A DNA stretch of 64,000 bases from a gamma proteobacterium symbiont of Stewartia floridana (GTDB taxonomy: Bacteria; Pseudomonadota; Gammaproteobacteria; Chromatiales; Chromatiaceae), in assembly GCA_003676145.1 (NCBI GenBank), contig NAUB01000029.1, positions 1-64,000 of the forward strand, given 5' to 3'. Of the stretch, positions 18,057-26,303 are shown piece by piece (position 1 is the stretch's first letter; every line of letters begins with the position of its first letter). The position numbers and the translations under genes are program-made. The notes under the pieces were generated by a model. It saw only the letters and a program-made list of their open reading frames with translations, did no database searches and was not told the origin of the DNA.

Positions 18057-19538
18057 ATGACCAACAATAACATTCTGCTTGGCGGTAATGGCGATCGGCA
18101 GATCGTGCTCAACGCCGGCATGGCGAACCGTCACGGCCTGATCACCGGGGCCACAGGAACCGGCAAAACCGTAACCCTGCAAGTCCTGGCGGAATCCTTC
18201 TCCCGCCTCGGCGTACCGGTATTTACCGCGGATGTAAAAGGGGATCTCTCCGGCCTTGCCGGTGCCGGCAAGGCGCACCCGAAGATCACTGAACGGCTCG
18301 ACTATATCAAGATCGATGCGCACGACTTCGAGCCCTGCCCGGTGCTCTTCTGGGATGTGTTCGGCAAACAGGGACATTCGGTTCGTACCACGGTCTCGGA
18401 AATGGGCCCAACCCTGCTGGCCAATCTGCTGGAACTCAACGAGACCCAGGAGGGGGTGCTGCAGATCGCCTTCAGCCTGGCGGACGATGAAGGGTTGCTG
18501 CTGCTCGACCTGAAGGATCTGCGCGCCATGCTGAACTGGGTTGCGGACAACGCCAAGGATCTGGAACGGGAGTATGGCCGGGTCTCCCGACAGAGCGTGA
18601 CAGCGATTCTGCGGCGCCTGCTGACCCTTGAAGAGGCTGGCGGAGAGATCTTCTTTGGCGAACCGGCGCTGCACATCGAGGATCTGATACAGAATGACTT
18701 CTCCGGCCGGGGTGTGGTGAGCATTCTCGATGCTACCACCCTCTATCACTCACCCCGCATCTACGCCACCTTTCTGCTCTGGCTGCTCTCCGAATTGATG
18801 GAAGAGCTGCCGGAACGGGGCGATGCGGATCTGCCGAAGCTGGTGTTCTTTTTCGACGAAGCCCACCTGCTGTTCAGCCATGCGCCGAAGGCGCTGCTGG
18901 AGAAGATCACCCAGGTGGTGCGGTTGATCCGCTCCAAAGGGGTCGGGGTGTTTTTTGTCACCCAGTACCCTAACGACGTACCGGATCAGGTGATTGGTCA
19001 GCTGGGTAACCGCATCCAGCACGCCCTGCGGGCGTTCACCCCGAAGGACAGAAAAGCGGTTAAAGCGGCGGCACAGACCTTCCGCGAAAACCCGGCCTTC
19101 GACACCGAGGAGATGATCAGCAACCTGGGGGTCGGCGAGGCCCTGATCTCCACCCTGGATGAGAAGGGTGTACCAAGCATGGTGGAGAAGACCCTGATGT
19201 CCCCACCCCGCTCCCAGTTCGGCCCGGTCAGCGAAACGGAACGGAAAAAGATCATCGGTCGCTCACCACTGAAGTCGAAGTATGGCGAGACGGTCGACCG
19301 CGAGTCCGCCTATGAACTGCTGAAGAAACGCGAAGAGGAGCTGATCAAGCGTCGCGAGGAGCAGGCCAAATCCGAGGAGCAGGAGAAACAGGCCAAGCGC
19401 AGCAAGAGTCGCAGCAGCGGTTCAAGACGACAGGGTGTAGGCGAAGCGTTTGCCAAATCGATCGCACGGGCGATCGGTTCACGACTGGGCAAGCAGATCA
19501 TTCGCGGCATTCTGGGATCGATCATGGGGAAAGGCTAG
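18057..19538 (+). CDS. HerA-like / DUF853 (YjgR) ATPase
   Basis: A 493-residue P-loop ATPase of the YjgR family. Walker A GATGTGKT lies at about 31-38, followed by FTADVKGDLSGLA; Walker B is LPKLVFFFDEAHLLF at about residue 260, and FFVTQYPNDVPDQVIGQLG near 310 is the sensor region. The C-terminus has a charged Lys/Glu coiled-coil segment followed by a Ser/Arg-rich linker and a glycine-rich hydrophobic end (IIRGILGSIMGKG). Its role is not established; it relates to HerA DNA translocases. Confidence 0.9.
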   Translation: MTNNNILLGGNGDRQIVLNAGMANRHGLITGATGTGKTVTLQVLAESFSRLGVPVFTADVKGDLSGLAGAGKAHPKITERLDYIKIDAHDFEPCPVLFWDVFGKQGHSVRTTVSEMGPTLLANLLELNETQEGVLQIAFSLADDEGLLLLDLKDLRAMLNWVADNAKDLEREYGRVSRQSVTAILRRLLTLEEAGGEIFFGEPALHIEDLIQNDFSGRGVVSILDATTLYHSPRIYATFLLWLLSELMEELPERGDADLPKLVFFFDEAHLLFSHAPKALLEKITQVVRLIRSKGVGVFFVTQYPNDVPDQVIGQLGNRIQHALRAFTPKDRKAVKAAAQTFRENPAFDTEEMISNLGVGEALISTLDEKGVPSMVEKTLMSPPRSQFGPVSETERKKIIGRSPLKSKYGETVDRESAYELLKKREEELIKRREEQAKSEEQEKQAKRSKSRSSGSRRQGVGEAFAKSIARAIGSRLGKQIIRGILGSIMGKG

Positions 19539-19562
19539 TGGGCCACTAGGCCCCTTTATCCC

Positions 19563-20255
19563 ATGTGCGGCAGATTCTACCTCGATGTGCAGATGGACGA
19601 ACTTGAAGGCTACTTCTCTCTGGGAGCCACAAACATCGAGCTCAAGCCCAGATACAATATCGCACCTTCCCAGGATATCCTCGCGGTGTCGGCACCGCAT
19701 GGCGCAAGAGTGCTGAGCGGTTTTCATTGGGGACTGATCCCCTTCTGGGCCAAGGATGAAAAGATCGGCTACAAAACCATCAACGCCCGGGCAGAGACGG
19801 CTCACAGCAAACCGGCCTACCGCGCCGCCTTCAAATACCGACGCTGTCTGATTCCCTGCAGCGGCTTCTACGAGTGGAAAAAAGAGAACAACGTCAAGCA
19901 ACCCTACTGCTTCCGTCCAACCAGCCAACCGATGTTCGCCCTGGCCGGTCTCTATGAACACTGGCAGGATCAATCCGGCCGGGAGATCGACTCCTGCACC
20001 ATCCTGGTGGGTGAAGCCAATCAGGATGTGGCGCCGATTCACGACCGCATGCCGATCATTCTCAAACCTGAGGATTTTGACTGCTGGCTCGATCCCCAGG
20101 TACAGAAGAAGGAGCAACTGCTGCCCCTCTTGAAAGCGGCGCCGCCCGGCGAGGTGGATCACTATCCGGTCAGCCGTGCCGTCAACAGTCCGGCCAACGA
20201 TCATGCTGACCTGATCAAGAATATTTCAAGCTCAGATCAATTCAGACTGACTTGA
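19563..20255 (+). CDS. SRAP-family abasic-site protein (YedK-like)
   Basis: A 230-residue protein of the SOS response-associated peptidase family. Cys2 (MCGRFYL), the residue that crosslinks to abasic sites in single-stranded DNA, is present. [19 protein letters not shown] and the active-site HDRMPIIL complete the family signature. It acts in protecting abasic sites at replication forks. It begins 24 bp after the HerA-like gene; no strong ribosome-binding site is seen, so coupling is possible. Confidence 0.93.
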   Translation: MCGRFYLDVQMDELEGYFSLGATNIELKPRYNIAPSQDILAVSAPHGARVLSGFHWGLIPFWAKDEKIGYKTINARAETAHSKPAYRAAFKYRRCLIPCSGFYEWKKENNVKQPYCFRPTSQPMFALAGLYEHWQDQSGREIDSCTILVGEANQDVAPIHDRMPIILKPEDFDCWLDPQVQKKEQLLPLLKAAPPGEVDHYPVSRAVNSPANDHADLIKNISSSDQFRLT

Positions 20256-20415
20256 AGTTGAACCACCCTCTTCTGCGAACCTGGACTTAAACCGACCGGG
20301 GATCGTGAACCATTTGATTGCCGCGTCAATAGCAACTAGGCTGACATCTCCAAACCATTCAACCATAATAGCGCCCCCGACAATCACAACAGCCTTCAAG
20401 CCCTTAAGGAGCGAC

Positions 20416-21132
20416 ATGAGACCTTCCGGACGCCAACCCGATCAGCTGAGAGAGATCAACATCACCCGTAACTTCACCAAGCATGCTGAGGGATCCGTTC
20501 TGGTCTGCTTTGGCGACACCCAGGTACTCTGTACCGCCAGCGTCGATGAATCGGTACCCAGGTTTCTCAAGGGCGCCGGTCAAGGCTGGATCACCGCCGA
20601 GTATGGCATGCTGCCCAGGTCGACCACCGATCGCATGGGACGGGAAGCGGCCCGGGGTAAGCAGAGCGGCAGAACCCAGGAGATACAGCGACTGATCGGA
20701 CGCTCGCTGCGTGCCGCCGTGGATCTGAAAGCCTTGGGTGAAAGAACCATCACCCTGGATTGCGATGTCATCCAGGCCGATGGCGGCACCCGAACCGCCT
20801 CCATCACCGGCGCCTGTGTCGCCCTGGTCGACGCAATAGAACATACCCGTGCCGCCGGACTGCTGGAACAGAGCCCACTGCTGGGTATGGTGGCCTCCGT
20901 CTCCGTGGGCATCTACCAGGGCACTCCGGTACTGGATCTGGACTATGCGGAAGACTCCAACGCCGAGACCGACATGAATGTGGTGATGAATGAAAAGGGA
21001 GGATTCATCGAGGTGCAGGGAACCGCAGAAGGCGACACCTACAGCCGGGATGAACTGAACGCCATGCTGGATCTGGCAGACCAGGGCATTCAACAGCTCT
21101 GCCAGATACAGAAGCAGGCGCTGGGTGGTTAG
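20416..21132 (+). CDS. rph: RNase PH
   Basis: A 238-residue enzyme, exactly the E. coli length. [16 protein letters not shown] begins the protein, and [53 protein letters not shown] and [18 protein letters not shown] are diagnostic. It is a phosphorolytic 3' exonuclease that trims tRNA and other RNA ends. The start at 20416 (after AAGGAGCGAC) replaces an in-frame upstream extension of 37 residues. It is followed by rdgB after 66 bp, as in many relatives. Confidence 0.96.
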   Translation: MRPSGRQPDQLREINITRNFTKHAEGSVLVCFGDTQVLCTASVDESVPRFLKGAGQGWITAEYGMLPRSTTDRMGREAARGKQSGRTQEIQRLIGRSLRAAVDLKALGERTITLDCDVIQADGGTRTASITGACVALVDAIEHTRAAGLLEQSPLLGMVASVSVGIYQGTPVLDLDYAEDSNAETDMNVVMNEKGGFIEVQGTAEGDTYSRDELNAMLDLADQGIQQLCQIQKQALGG

Positions 21133-21198
21133 AGCTTGCAGATGAGCAGCGCTCAAACACTCACAGCGCAGTCAAACCAGAGAGACAGGTAGAGTGAA

Positions 21199-21807
21199 AT
21201 GACAGGACATCATTCAGGTGAACGGATCGTACTGGCCAGCAACAATGCGGGCAAAGTCAGGGAGATCAATCAGCTTTTGGCCAGCGAACAGATCACTGTG
21301 GTAGCGCAAAAGGAGTTCAACATTCCCGACGCCATAGAAGATGGTCTCAGCTTTGTGGAGAACGCCATCAAGAAGGCCCGCCATGCATCGAGCCTGAGTG
21401 GCCTGCCGGCCATCGCAGACGATTCGGGCATCGAGGTCGATGCACTGAATGGCGCACCCGGCATCTACTCAGCCCGCTTCGCAGGGCCAGGGGCCTCGGA
21501 CGAAGAGAATCTGCAAAAACTGCTGAGCCGCATGGAAGAGATACCGGAAGCGAAACGCACTGCCCGCTTCCAGTGCCTGATGGTCTACATGCGTCACTCG
21601 GAAGACCCGACCCCCATCATCTGCCAGGGCAGCTGGGAGGGGCGAATACTGTTTGAACCGCAAGGCGACAATGGATTTGGTTACGACCCTATATTTTATG
21701 TGCCCACCCATGACTGCAGTTCGGCACAACTGGCGCCGGAGACCAAGAACAGCCTGAGTCATCGAGGGCAGGCACTCAAGGCCCTGATGCAGGCGCTCTC
21801 TGCTTAG
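21199..21807 (+). CDS. rdgB: XTP/dITP pyrophosphatase
   Basis: A 202-residue Ham1/RdgB enzyme that hydrolyses non-canonical purine triphosphates (XTP, ITP, dITP) and so protects DNA. Motifs: VLASNNAGKVREI at the start, SFVENAIKKARHAS, ADDSGIEVDALNGAPGIYSA, GFGYDPIFYVP and SHRGQALKAL near the end. It lies in the same direction as rph. An inverted repeat with an embedded hairpin follows its stop. Confidence 0.96.
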   Translation: MTGHHSGERIVLASNNAGKVREINQLLASEQITVVAQKEFNIPDAIEDGLSFVENAIKKARHASSLSGLPAIADDSGIEVDALNGAPGIYSARFAGPGASDEENLQKLLSRMEEIPEAKRTARFQCLMVYMRHSEDPTPIICQGSWEGRILFEPQGDNGFGYDPIFYVPTHDCSSAQLAPETKNSLSHRGQALKALMQALSA

Positions 21808-21814
21808 ATTGTTA

Positions 21815-21988
21815 AGTCCGCAAATGAACGCGAATAAACGCAAATGTTGCTTGTGTAGATTATTGGGCTTCAGGATTTTTATTTAGCGGTAACGGATCAA
21901 ATCGCTAACGAAAAGCCCCTCTCCCGCAAGGGGAGAGGGGAGTTAAAATACCTGCCTATTTGCGTTTATTCGCGTTCATTTGCGGACT
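21815..21988. repeat. 31-bp perfect inverted repeat pair, REP/MITE-like
   Basis: Positions 21815-21845 (beginning AGTCCGCAAATGAACGCG) are the exact reverse complement of 21958-21988. The 112 bp between them hold a strong GC hairpin at 21916-21940. A related degenerate pair built on the same AATRAACGC units is found at 54582-54674. Both lie between genes, as expected of a dispersed intergenic repeat family. Confidence 0.75.
21916..21940. terminator. Strong hairpin within inverted repeat
   Basis: CCCCTCTCCC (21916-21925) pairs perfectly with GGGAGAGGGG (21931-21940) around GCAAG, with flanking AAAAG before and AGTTAAAAT after. It lies between convergent rdgB and the Met-rich protein gene and could stop transcription from both sides. 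Confidence 0.5.
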
Positions 21989-22001
21989 GAACTAAAAACA
22001 C

Positions 22002-22436
22002 TCAACGCATCATATTCCACATATAGTGACCGGGACTGGTGAAGGAGTCGACACCCCGATTCATATCACTGCCCATACGATTCATGGTTGGCCCCATGGT
22101 GGCTACAGAGGGTGTCATCACCTGCATGCTCTGGCGCATGGCATCCAGATCATCCGCCATCAGTTGGTACATATCCGACATATGCTGGTCCACTTCGACA
22201 AACTCACGGCTCATGATTTTCATATCCTTCGACATCAGGGAGATCTTCTCCCCCATGCCATTCATACTGACTTTCATCTCACGCATATCGTGAGACATAT
22301 CCCCCATATAGCCACGCATGGCGCGCATGGATAGCATCATGTCGTACATCACAAACAGCATGATCATTGCACCGAGCCAAGAACCGATCACCACGCTGAC
22401 CACACCCCAGTTGATCTTTTTGTCCTTGATATTCAT
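22002..22436 (-). CDS. Methionine-rich membrane-anchored protein
   Basis: A 144-residue protein with one membrane segment near the N-terminus (about 11-31, WGVVSVVIGSWLGAMIMLF) and a long helical, probably coiled-coil part outside it. About 30 of 144 residues are Met, often in spaced M-x(2-3)-M patterns such as MRAMRGYMGDMSHDM. I do not recognise the family. Met-rich regions can bind Cu(I) or act as an oxidant sink, but nothing here proves that. AGAGG lies about 10 bases before the ATG. Confidence 0.65.
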   Translation of the reverse strand: MNIKDKKINWGVVSVVIGSWLGAMIMLFVMYDMMLSMRAMRGYMGDMSHDMREMKVSMNGMGEKISLMSKDMKIMSREFVEVDQHMSDMYQLMADDLDAMRQSMQVMTPSVATMGPTMNRMGSDMNRGVDSFTSPGHYMWNMMR

Positions 22437-22746
22437 TCTGCGCTGACCTCTTAGGGATAAATAGAAGGGATAATTTCTGCGACGCAGACCATAATCCTGT
22501 CTGTCAGCCGGATCAAGCGATTCCAGGCCAAGAGATGAAACTGTAACACTGACTTATGATCCAGCCGGCTTTTGCCTCTATCCGGACTCCACAGAACACC
22601 ATCTCTCAGAGTATCTGGATTGGGACGAAAACCGCCATCCTTCAATCAATCAGAACAACCAAAATTCTACCCTGATCGCCAATCAAACTCCGATGATTTA
22701 TAACTCAGTGATCAATAAATAGCGCAACCATCCATTGCTTAAATCC
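22437..22746. other. Intergenic region, nothing recognised
   Basis: 310 bp between two minus-strand genes. Only a 64-residue frame without ribosome-binding site is present; no repeat or clear terminator is seen. Confidence 0.3.
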
Positions 22747-23049
22747 TCAGGTTGTCTCATGCAGGGCAATCACTGTTTTACTGTTGATCGCACCATCCAG
22801 ATGACGCTGCTTGATCGCCAGGTAGTCAGGCCGCTCAAAGAACGCCTCCATCGCCTCCCGACTTGGGAAATCGATGGTGAAGACCCGATTGATCGGCTGG
22901 TCGGTTTTTGAGCGCAGCACTTCGGCAATCTTGAAATCGTAACCGAAGGCAGCACCGACCGAGTTCAATATCGGCTCCATCTCCTCACGATATTGTTGAT
23001 ACGCTTCATCATCCGTGACATTAAGCCCCATGATTCTTTCAAAACCCAT
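22747..23049 (-). CDS. DUF1330 family protein
   Basis: A 100-residue dimeric alpha-beta-barrel-type protein: FERIMGLNVTDDEAYQQYRE at the start, RVFTIDFPSREAMEAFFERPDY and the C-terminal AINSKTVIAL match DUF1330. Function unknown; the fold is shared with small monooxygenases and dehydratases. The ATG at 23049 is chosen over a GTG six bases upstream because TGAGGCG lies at good spacing. It stands alone between a Met-rich protein gene and TRAP permeases. Confidence 0.85.
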   Translation of the reverse strand: MGFERIMGLNVTDDEAYQQYREEMEPILNSVGAAFGYDFKIAEVLRSKTDQPINRVFTIDFPSREAMEAFFERPDYLAIKQRHLDGAINSKTVIALHETT

Positions 23050-23112
23050 AATCACGCCTCACAATATTTTACTCGAGCAATTCAACAGCATGTTTTGTTG
23101 ATCTGCCAGGCC

Positions 23113-24492
23113 TCAGCCGTAGACCACGTCCGGCAGCCAGGTAGCCAGTTGTGGCCAGTAGGCCAACAGGCCGAGCATCAAAAGCTGAATCACGATGAAC
23201 GGCGCAACGCCGCGATAGATGGCGGTGGTGGAGATCTGTTGCGGCGCCACACCACGCAGATAGAACAGAGCGAAACCGAAAGGCGGGGTGAGAAAAGAGG
23301 TCTGCAGATTGATGGCGATCATCACCCCGAGCCAGACCGGATCCAGACCCATCGCCAACAGGATCGGTCCGACGATCGGTACCACCACAAAGGTGATCTC
23401 GATGAAGTCGAGGATAAAACCCAGCAGGAACATCACCAGCATCACCACGATCATCGCACCGACCACCCCGCCCGGCAGATCGGTCAACAACTCGGTCACC
23501 ACTTCATCGCCACCGAAGCCGCGGAACACCAATGAGAAGAGTGAGGCACCGATGAAGATCATGAACACCATACTGGTGACTTTGGTGGTGCCGGTAACCA
23601 CCTCTTTGAGGGTTTTCAGATTGAGCTGTTTTTGACTGAAAGCCAGCAGCATGGCGCCGATTGCACCCACCGAAGCGGCTTCGGTCGGCGTCGCCAGACC
23701 ACCAAGAATCGAGCCGAGCACGGCAACGATCAACAGCAGCGGCGGCAGCAGGACTTTCAGCGTCCTGGTCAGCAGGGCTCCCCTCGCCTGCTTCTCATCG
23801 ACCGGGATCGCCGGTACCGAAGCCGGCTTCACTACCGCGACGAAAATAATGTAGAGCAGGTAGAGCAGCACCAGCATCAACCCGGGCAGCAGTGCACCGA
23901 CAAACAGATCACCGACCGAGACCGTGTCCGGTGAAAAGATCCCCATGTCGAGCTGGGCCTGCTGATAAGCCGCCGAGAGCACGTCACCGAGCAGAACCAG
24001 AATAATCGAAGGGGGAATGATCTGGCCGAGGGTACCGGCTGCGCAGATCACCCCGCAGGAGATGGCCGGATCGTAGTGGCGCTTGAGCATGGTCGGCAGT
24101 GAGAGCAACCCCATGGTCACCACCGTTGCACCGACGATGCCGGTACTGGCGGCCAGCAACATACCGACGATGGTTACCGAGATACCGAGACCACCACGCA
24201 GGGTGCCGAACAGACTCGCCATGGTATCGAGCAGATTCTCCGCCACCCTGGAGCGCTCCAGCATCACCCCCATGAAGACGAACAGAGGTACTGCGATCAA
24301 CGTCTCATTGGTCATGATGCCGTAGAGACGATTGGGCAGCGCCTGCAGAAAGGCATCATCGAAGTGACCGGTATAGGTCCCAAGCCAGGCGAAGGCCAGC
24401 GAGGTACCACCCAGGGAGAAAGCTACCGGGTAACCGAACAGCAGCACCAGGCAGACCAACAGAAACAGCACCAGGGGAAGATACTCAGCCAT
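23113..24492 (-). CDS. TRAP transporter large permease (DctM-type)
   Basis: A 459-residue membrane protein with about 12 segments and the DctM pattern: LVLFLLVCLVLLFGYPVAFS at the start, NETLIAVPLFVFMGVMLERS, ICAAGTLGQIIPPSIILVLLG and ATPTEAASVGAIGAM. It is the Na+-coupled core of a tripartite ATP-independent importer. It overlaps the small permease gene by one base (TGATG). No DctP binding protein is next to it, so the substrate cannot be guessed. It ends the operon. Confidence 0.92.
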   Translation of the reverse strand: MAEYLPLVLFLLVCLVLLFGYPVAFSLGGTSLAFAWLGTYTGHFDDAFLQALPNRLYGIMTNETLIAVPLFVFMGVMLERSRVAENLLDTMASLFGTLRGGLGISVTIVGMLLAASTGIVGATVVTMGLLSLPTMLKRHYDPAISCGVICAAGTLGQIIPPSIILVLLGDVLSAAYQQAQLDMGIFSPDTVSVGDLFVGALLPGLMLVLLYLLYIIFVAVVKPASVPAIPVDEKQARGALLTRTLKVLLPPLLLIVAVLGSILGGLATPTEAASVGAIGAMLLAFSQKQLNLKTLKEVVTGTTKVTSMVFMIFIGASLFSLVFRGFGGDEVVTELLTDLPGGVVGAMIVVMLVMFLLGFILDFIEITFVVVPIVGPILLAMGLDPVWLGVMIAINLQTSFLTPPFGFALFYLRGVAPQQISTTAIYRGVAPFIVIQLLMLGLLAYWPQLATWLPDVVYG

Positions 24493-25037
24493 CACCCATC
24501 ACCTTCGGCGGATACTTCCCCCTGACCCAACAGTTGACTCAGACTTCGTACCGCCAGGGAGATCCCCTGCAGCACCAGTAACACCGCCATCACCAGAATC
24601 AGGCTCTTCAGCAGAAACACACCCTCCAGCCCGCCGACCTCTCTGGAGCCTTCAAAGAGTGCCCAGGATTTGGCTACGTAGTCCCAACTGATAAAAAAGA
24701 TGAACAGACAGACCGGCAGCAGCAGGGTCAGGGTGCCGATCAGATCGACCCAGGCCCGGCCTCGCTCAGAGAACTTGCGGTAGATGATATCGACCCGCAC
24801 ATGCCCTTCGTGTTTTAGCGTGTAGGCGGCCCCCACCAGAAACAGGGCCGCATGCATGAAGGTGACCGACTCCTGCAGCCAGATCCAGCCAAGCTGAAAA
24901 ACGTAACGCAGCACCACCACCGCCACCGTTACCAGCACCATCAACAGGCTCAACCAGGATATCGCCTGCCCCAGTCTTTCATTGATCTGGTCGAAGCCAC
25001 GGGCAATTTTTTCGATGGTTGCTAGAAAATGACTCAT
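24492..25037 (-). CDS. TRAP transporter small permease (DctQ-type)
   Basis: A 181-residue, four-helix membrane protein. VVLRYVFQLGWIWLQESVTFM, followed by AALFLVGAAYTLKHEGHVRVDI, is the DctQ signature. It is the partner of the large permease downstream. The start at MSHFLATIE (25037) is chosen because CGGGG precedes it, and because the upstream extension would overlap the DUF2782 gene. The gap to that gene is 10 bp, so they are probably one operon. Confidence 0.9.
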   Translation of the reverse strand: MSHFLATIEKIARGFDQINERLGQAISWLSLLMVLVTVAVVVLRYVFQLGWIWLQESVTFMHAALFLVGAAYTLKHEGHVRVDIIYRKFSERGRAWVDLIGTLTLLLPVCLFIFFISWDYVAKSWALFEGSREVGGLEGVFLLKSLILVMAVLLVLQGISLAVRSLSQLLGQGEVSAEGDG

Positions 25038-25047
25038 CAAACCCCGA

Positions 25048-25392
25048 TCACCAGCGCAGCAGTATCCATTGGGGTACGGAAATGTTGGTTGGATCGTTGG
25101 AGCGGGAGTCGAACTCCCCATCCCCATCCCGGTCGCTCATGTAGTAGGCCGGGCCGTTGTCCGGCTGAATCTTCACCATATAGAGCTGACCATTGACCCG
25201 GTATTCGGTAATCGTACCCTCATCCCGTTTGATGATGGTGATATCGGGCTCGATCACCTCACCGTCGACAATCACCTCGGGCAGGGGCAGCTCCGGTGGC
25301 TCAGGTACCGCCTGATCCTCTGCGAGAAGCGGCAGACCGCTGAGCAATGCGATACTCAGCAGGGCTTTGGTCAGGAGATTCAGCTTGTTCAT
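25048..25392 (-). CDS. DUF2782 family periplasmic protein
   Basis: A 114-residue protein with a signal peptide (MNKLNLLTKALLSIALLSG, cleaved near LLAEDQ), a Pro/Glu-rich linker and the DUF2782 core ITEYRVNGQLYMVKIQP with the end VPQWILLRW. Function unknown; the family is restricted mostly to Gammaproteobacteria and tends to lie near polA or related genes. GGAGG lies 5 bases before the second of two adjacent ATGs (25392). Confidence 0.8.
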   Translation of the reverse strand: MNKLNLLTKALLSIALLSGLPLLAEDQAVPEPPELPLPEVIVDGEVIEPDITIIKRDEGTITEYRVNGQLYMVKIQPDNGPAYYMSDRDGDGEFDSRSNDPTNISVPQWILLRW

Positions 25393-25417
25393 CATGTCCT
25401 CCCTCCATGGGAGATTA

Positions 25418-26140
25418 TTAGAGCTCAAGCAGTATCTCCTGCTCCGCAGGAGAGGGCTCGAAGCGTCGTGTTTCGTAGTGGTTGAAGATGGCATCCACAA
25501 CCTGTTGCGGCTGTTCACAGACCTGCACCAGATCCAGGTCCTCCTGGTCGATGGTGCCGGCGGGGCAGAGCGTATCGCGGAACCAATCCAGCAGCCCACC
25601 CCAGAAGTTGCCGTCCACCAGGATGATCGGGATCTTACGGGTTTTGCCGGTCTGCACAAGGGTCAGGATCTCAGCCATCTCATCCAGAGTGCCAAAGCCG
25701 CCCGGCAGCACCACATAGGCGGAGGCGTGTTTGACGAACATCACCTTGCGGGCAAAAAAGTGGCGGAAGTTGAGCGAGATATCCTGATAGGCGTTACCCG
25801 CCTGCTCCATCGGCAACTGGATGTTCAGGCCGATACTGGTGGACTTGCCCTCGAAGGCCCCCTTGTTGGCGGCCTCCATGATGCCGGGCCCACCACCGCT
25901 GACCACCGAGAAACCGCTATCGGAGAGCAGCCGGGCGATCTCCTCCGCCAGGGCGTAATGGGGATGGTCCCGCGGGGTTCTGGCCGAGCCGAAAAAACTC
26001 ACCGAGGGGCTGATCTGGGCCAACTGTTCGAAACCCTCGACAAATTCGGCCATGATCTGAAAAACACGCCAGGATTCACGGGTCAGCTGACCCTCTGCGC
26101 CGCCCCGGGGATTGCGGCGTCTGTCTTGTGTTATTACCAT
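25418..26140 (-). CDS. LOG-family (TIGR00730) protein
   Basis: A 240-residue Rossmann-type protein with VSFFGSARTPRDHPHY, VVSGGGPGIMEAANKGAFEG and PGGFGTLDEMAEILTLVQTG: the P-G-G-x-G-T-x-x-E motif is characteristic. Related LOG proteins are cytokinin-activating phosphoribohydrolases or nucleotide 5'-monophosphate nucleosidases (PpnN-like); many carry the outdated name lysine decarboxylase. The start at 26140 follows GAAGAGAATTC. First gene of a probable operon with the DUF2782 and TRAP genes. Confidence 0.9.
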   Translation of the reverse strand: MVITQDRRRNPRGGAEGQLTRESWRVFQIMAEFVEGFEQLAQISPSVSFFGSARTPRDHPHYALAEEIARLLSDSGFSVVSGGGPGIMEAANKGAFEGKSTSIGLNIQLPMEQAGNAYQDISLNFRHFFARKVMFVKHASAYVVLPGGFGTLDEMAEILTLVQTGKTRKIPIILVDGNFWGGLLDWFRDTLCPAGTIDQEDLDLVQVCEQPQQVVDAIFNHYETRRFEPSPAEQEILLEL

Positions 26141-26303
26141 GAATTCTCTTCTTTTTTCTGGACGCTTACAGGGCTTCTCATGGCACACTGCCGATAGCGG
26201 CCCTGTGCCGCCCATCATATCAGGCATTGACGCCAGTGTTGAAATCGATAACGCCACTGCGTACCCTTGCGCCTCTGTCCAGCCGCCGTAAAGACCACTC
26301 CCA

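Noticed and set aside
17862-18749. 295-residue minus-strand frame over the HerA-like gene
   Set aside because: The plus-strand ATPase has clear Walker motifs; the antisense frame shows none.
21815-21988. CRISPR-like repeat
   Set aside because: Only two inverted copies with no direct-repeat/spacer pattern and no cas genes.
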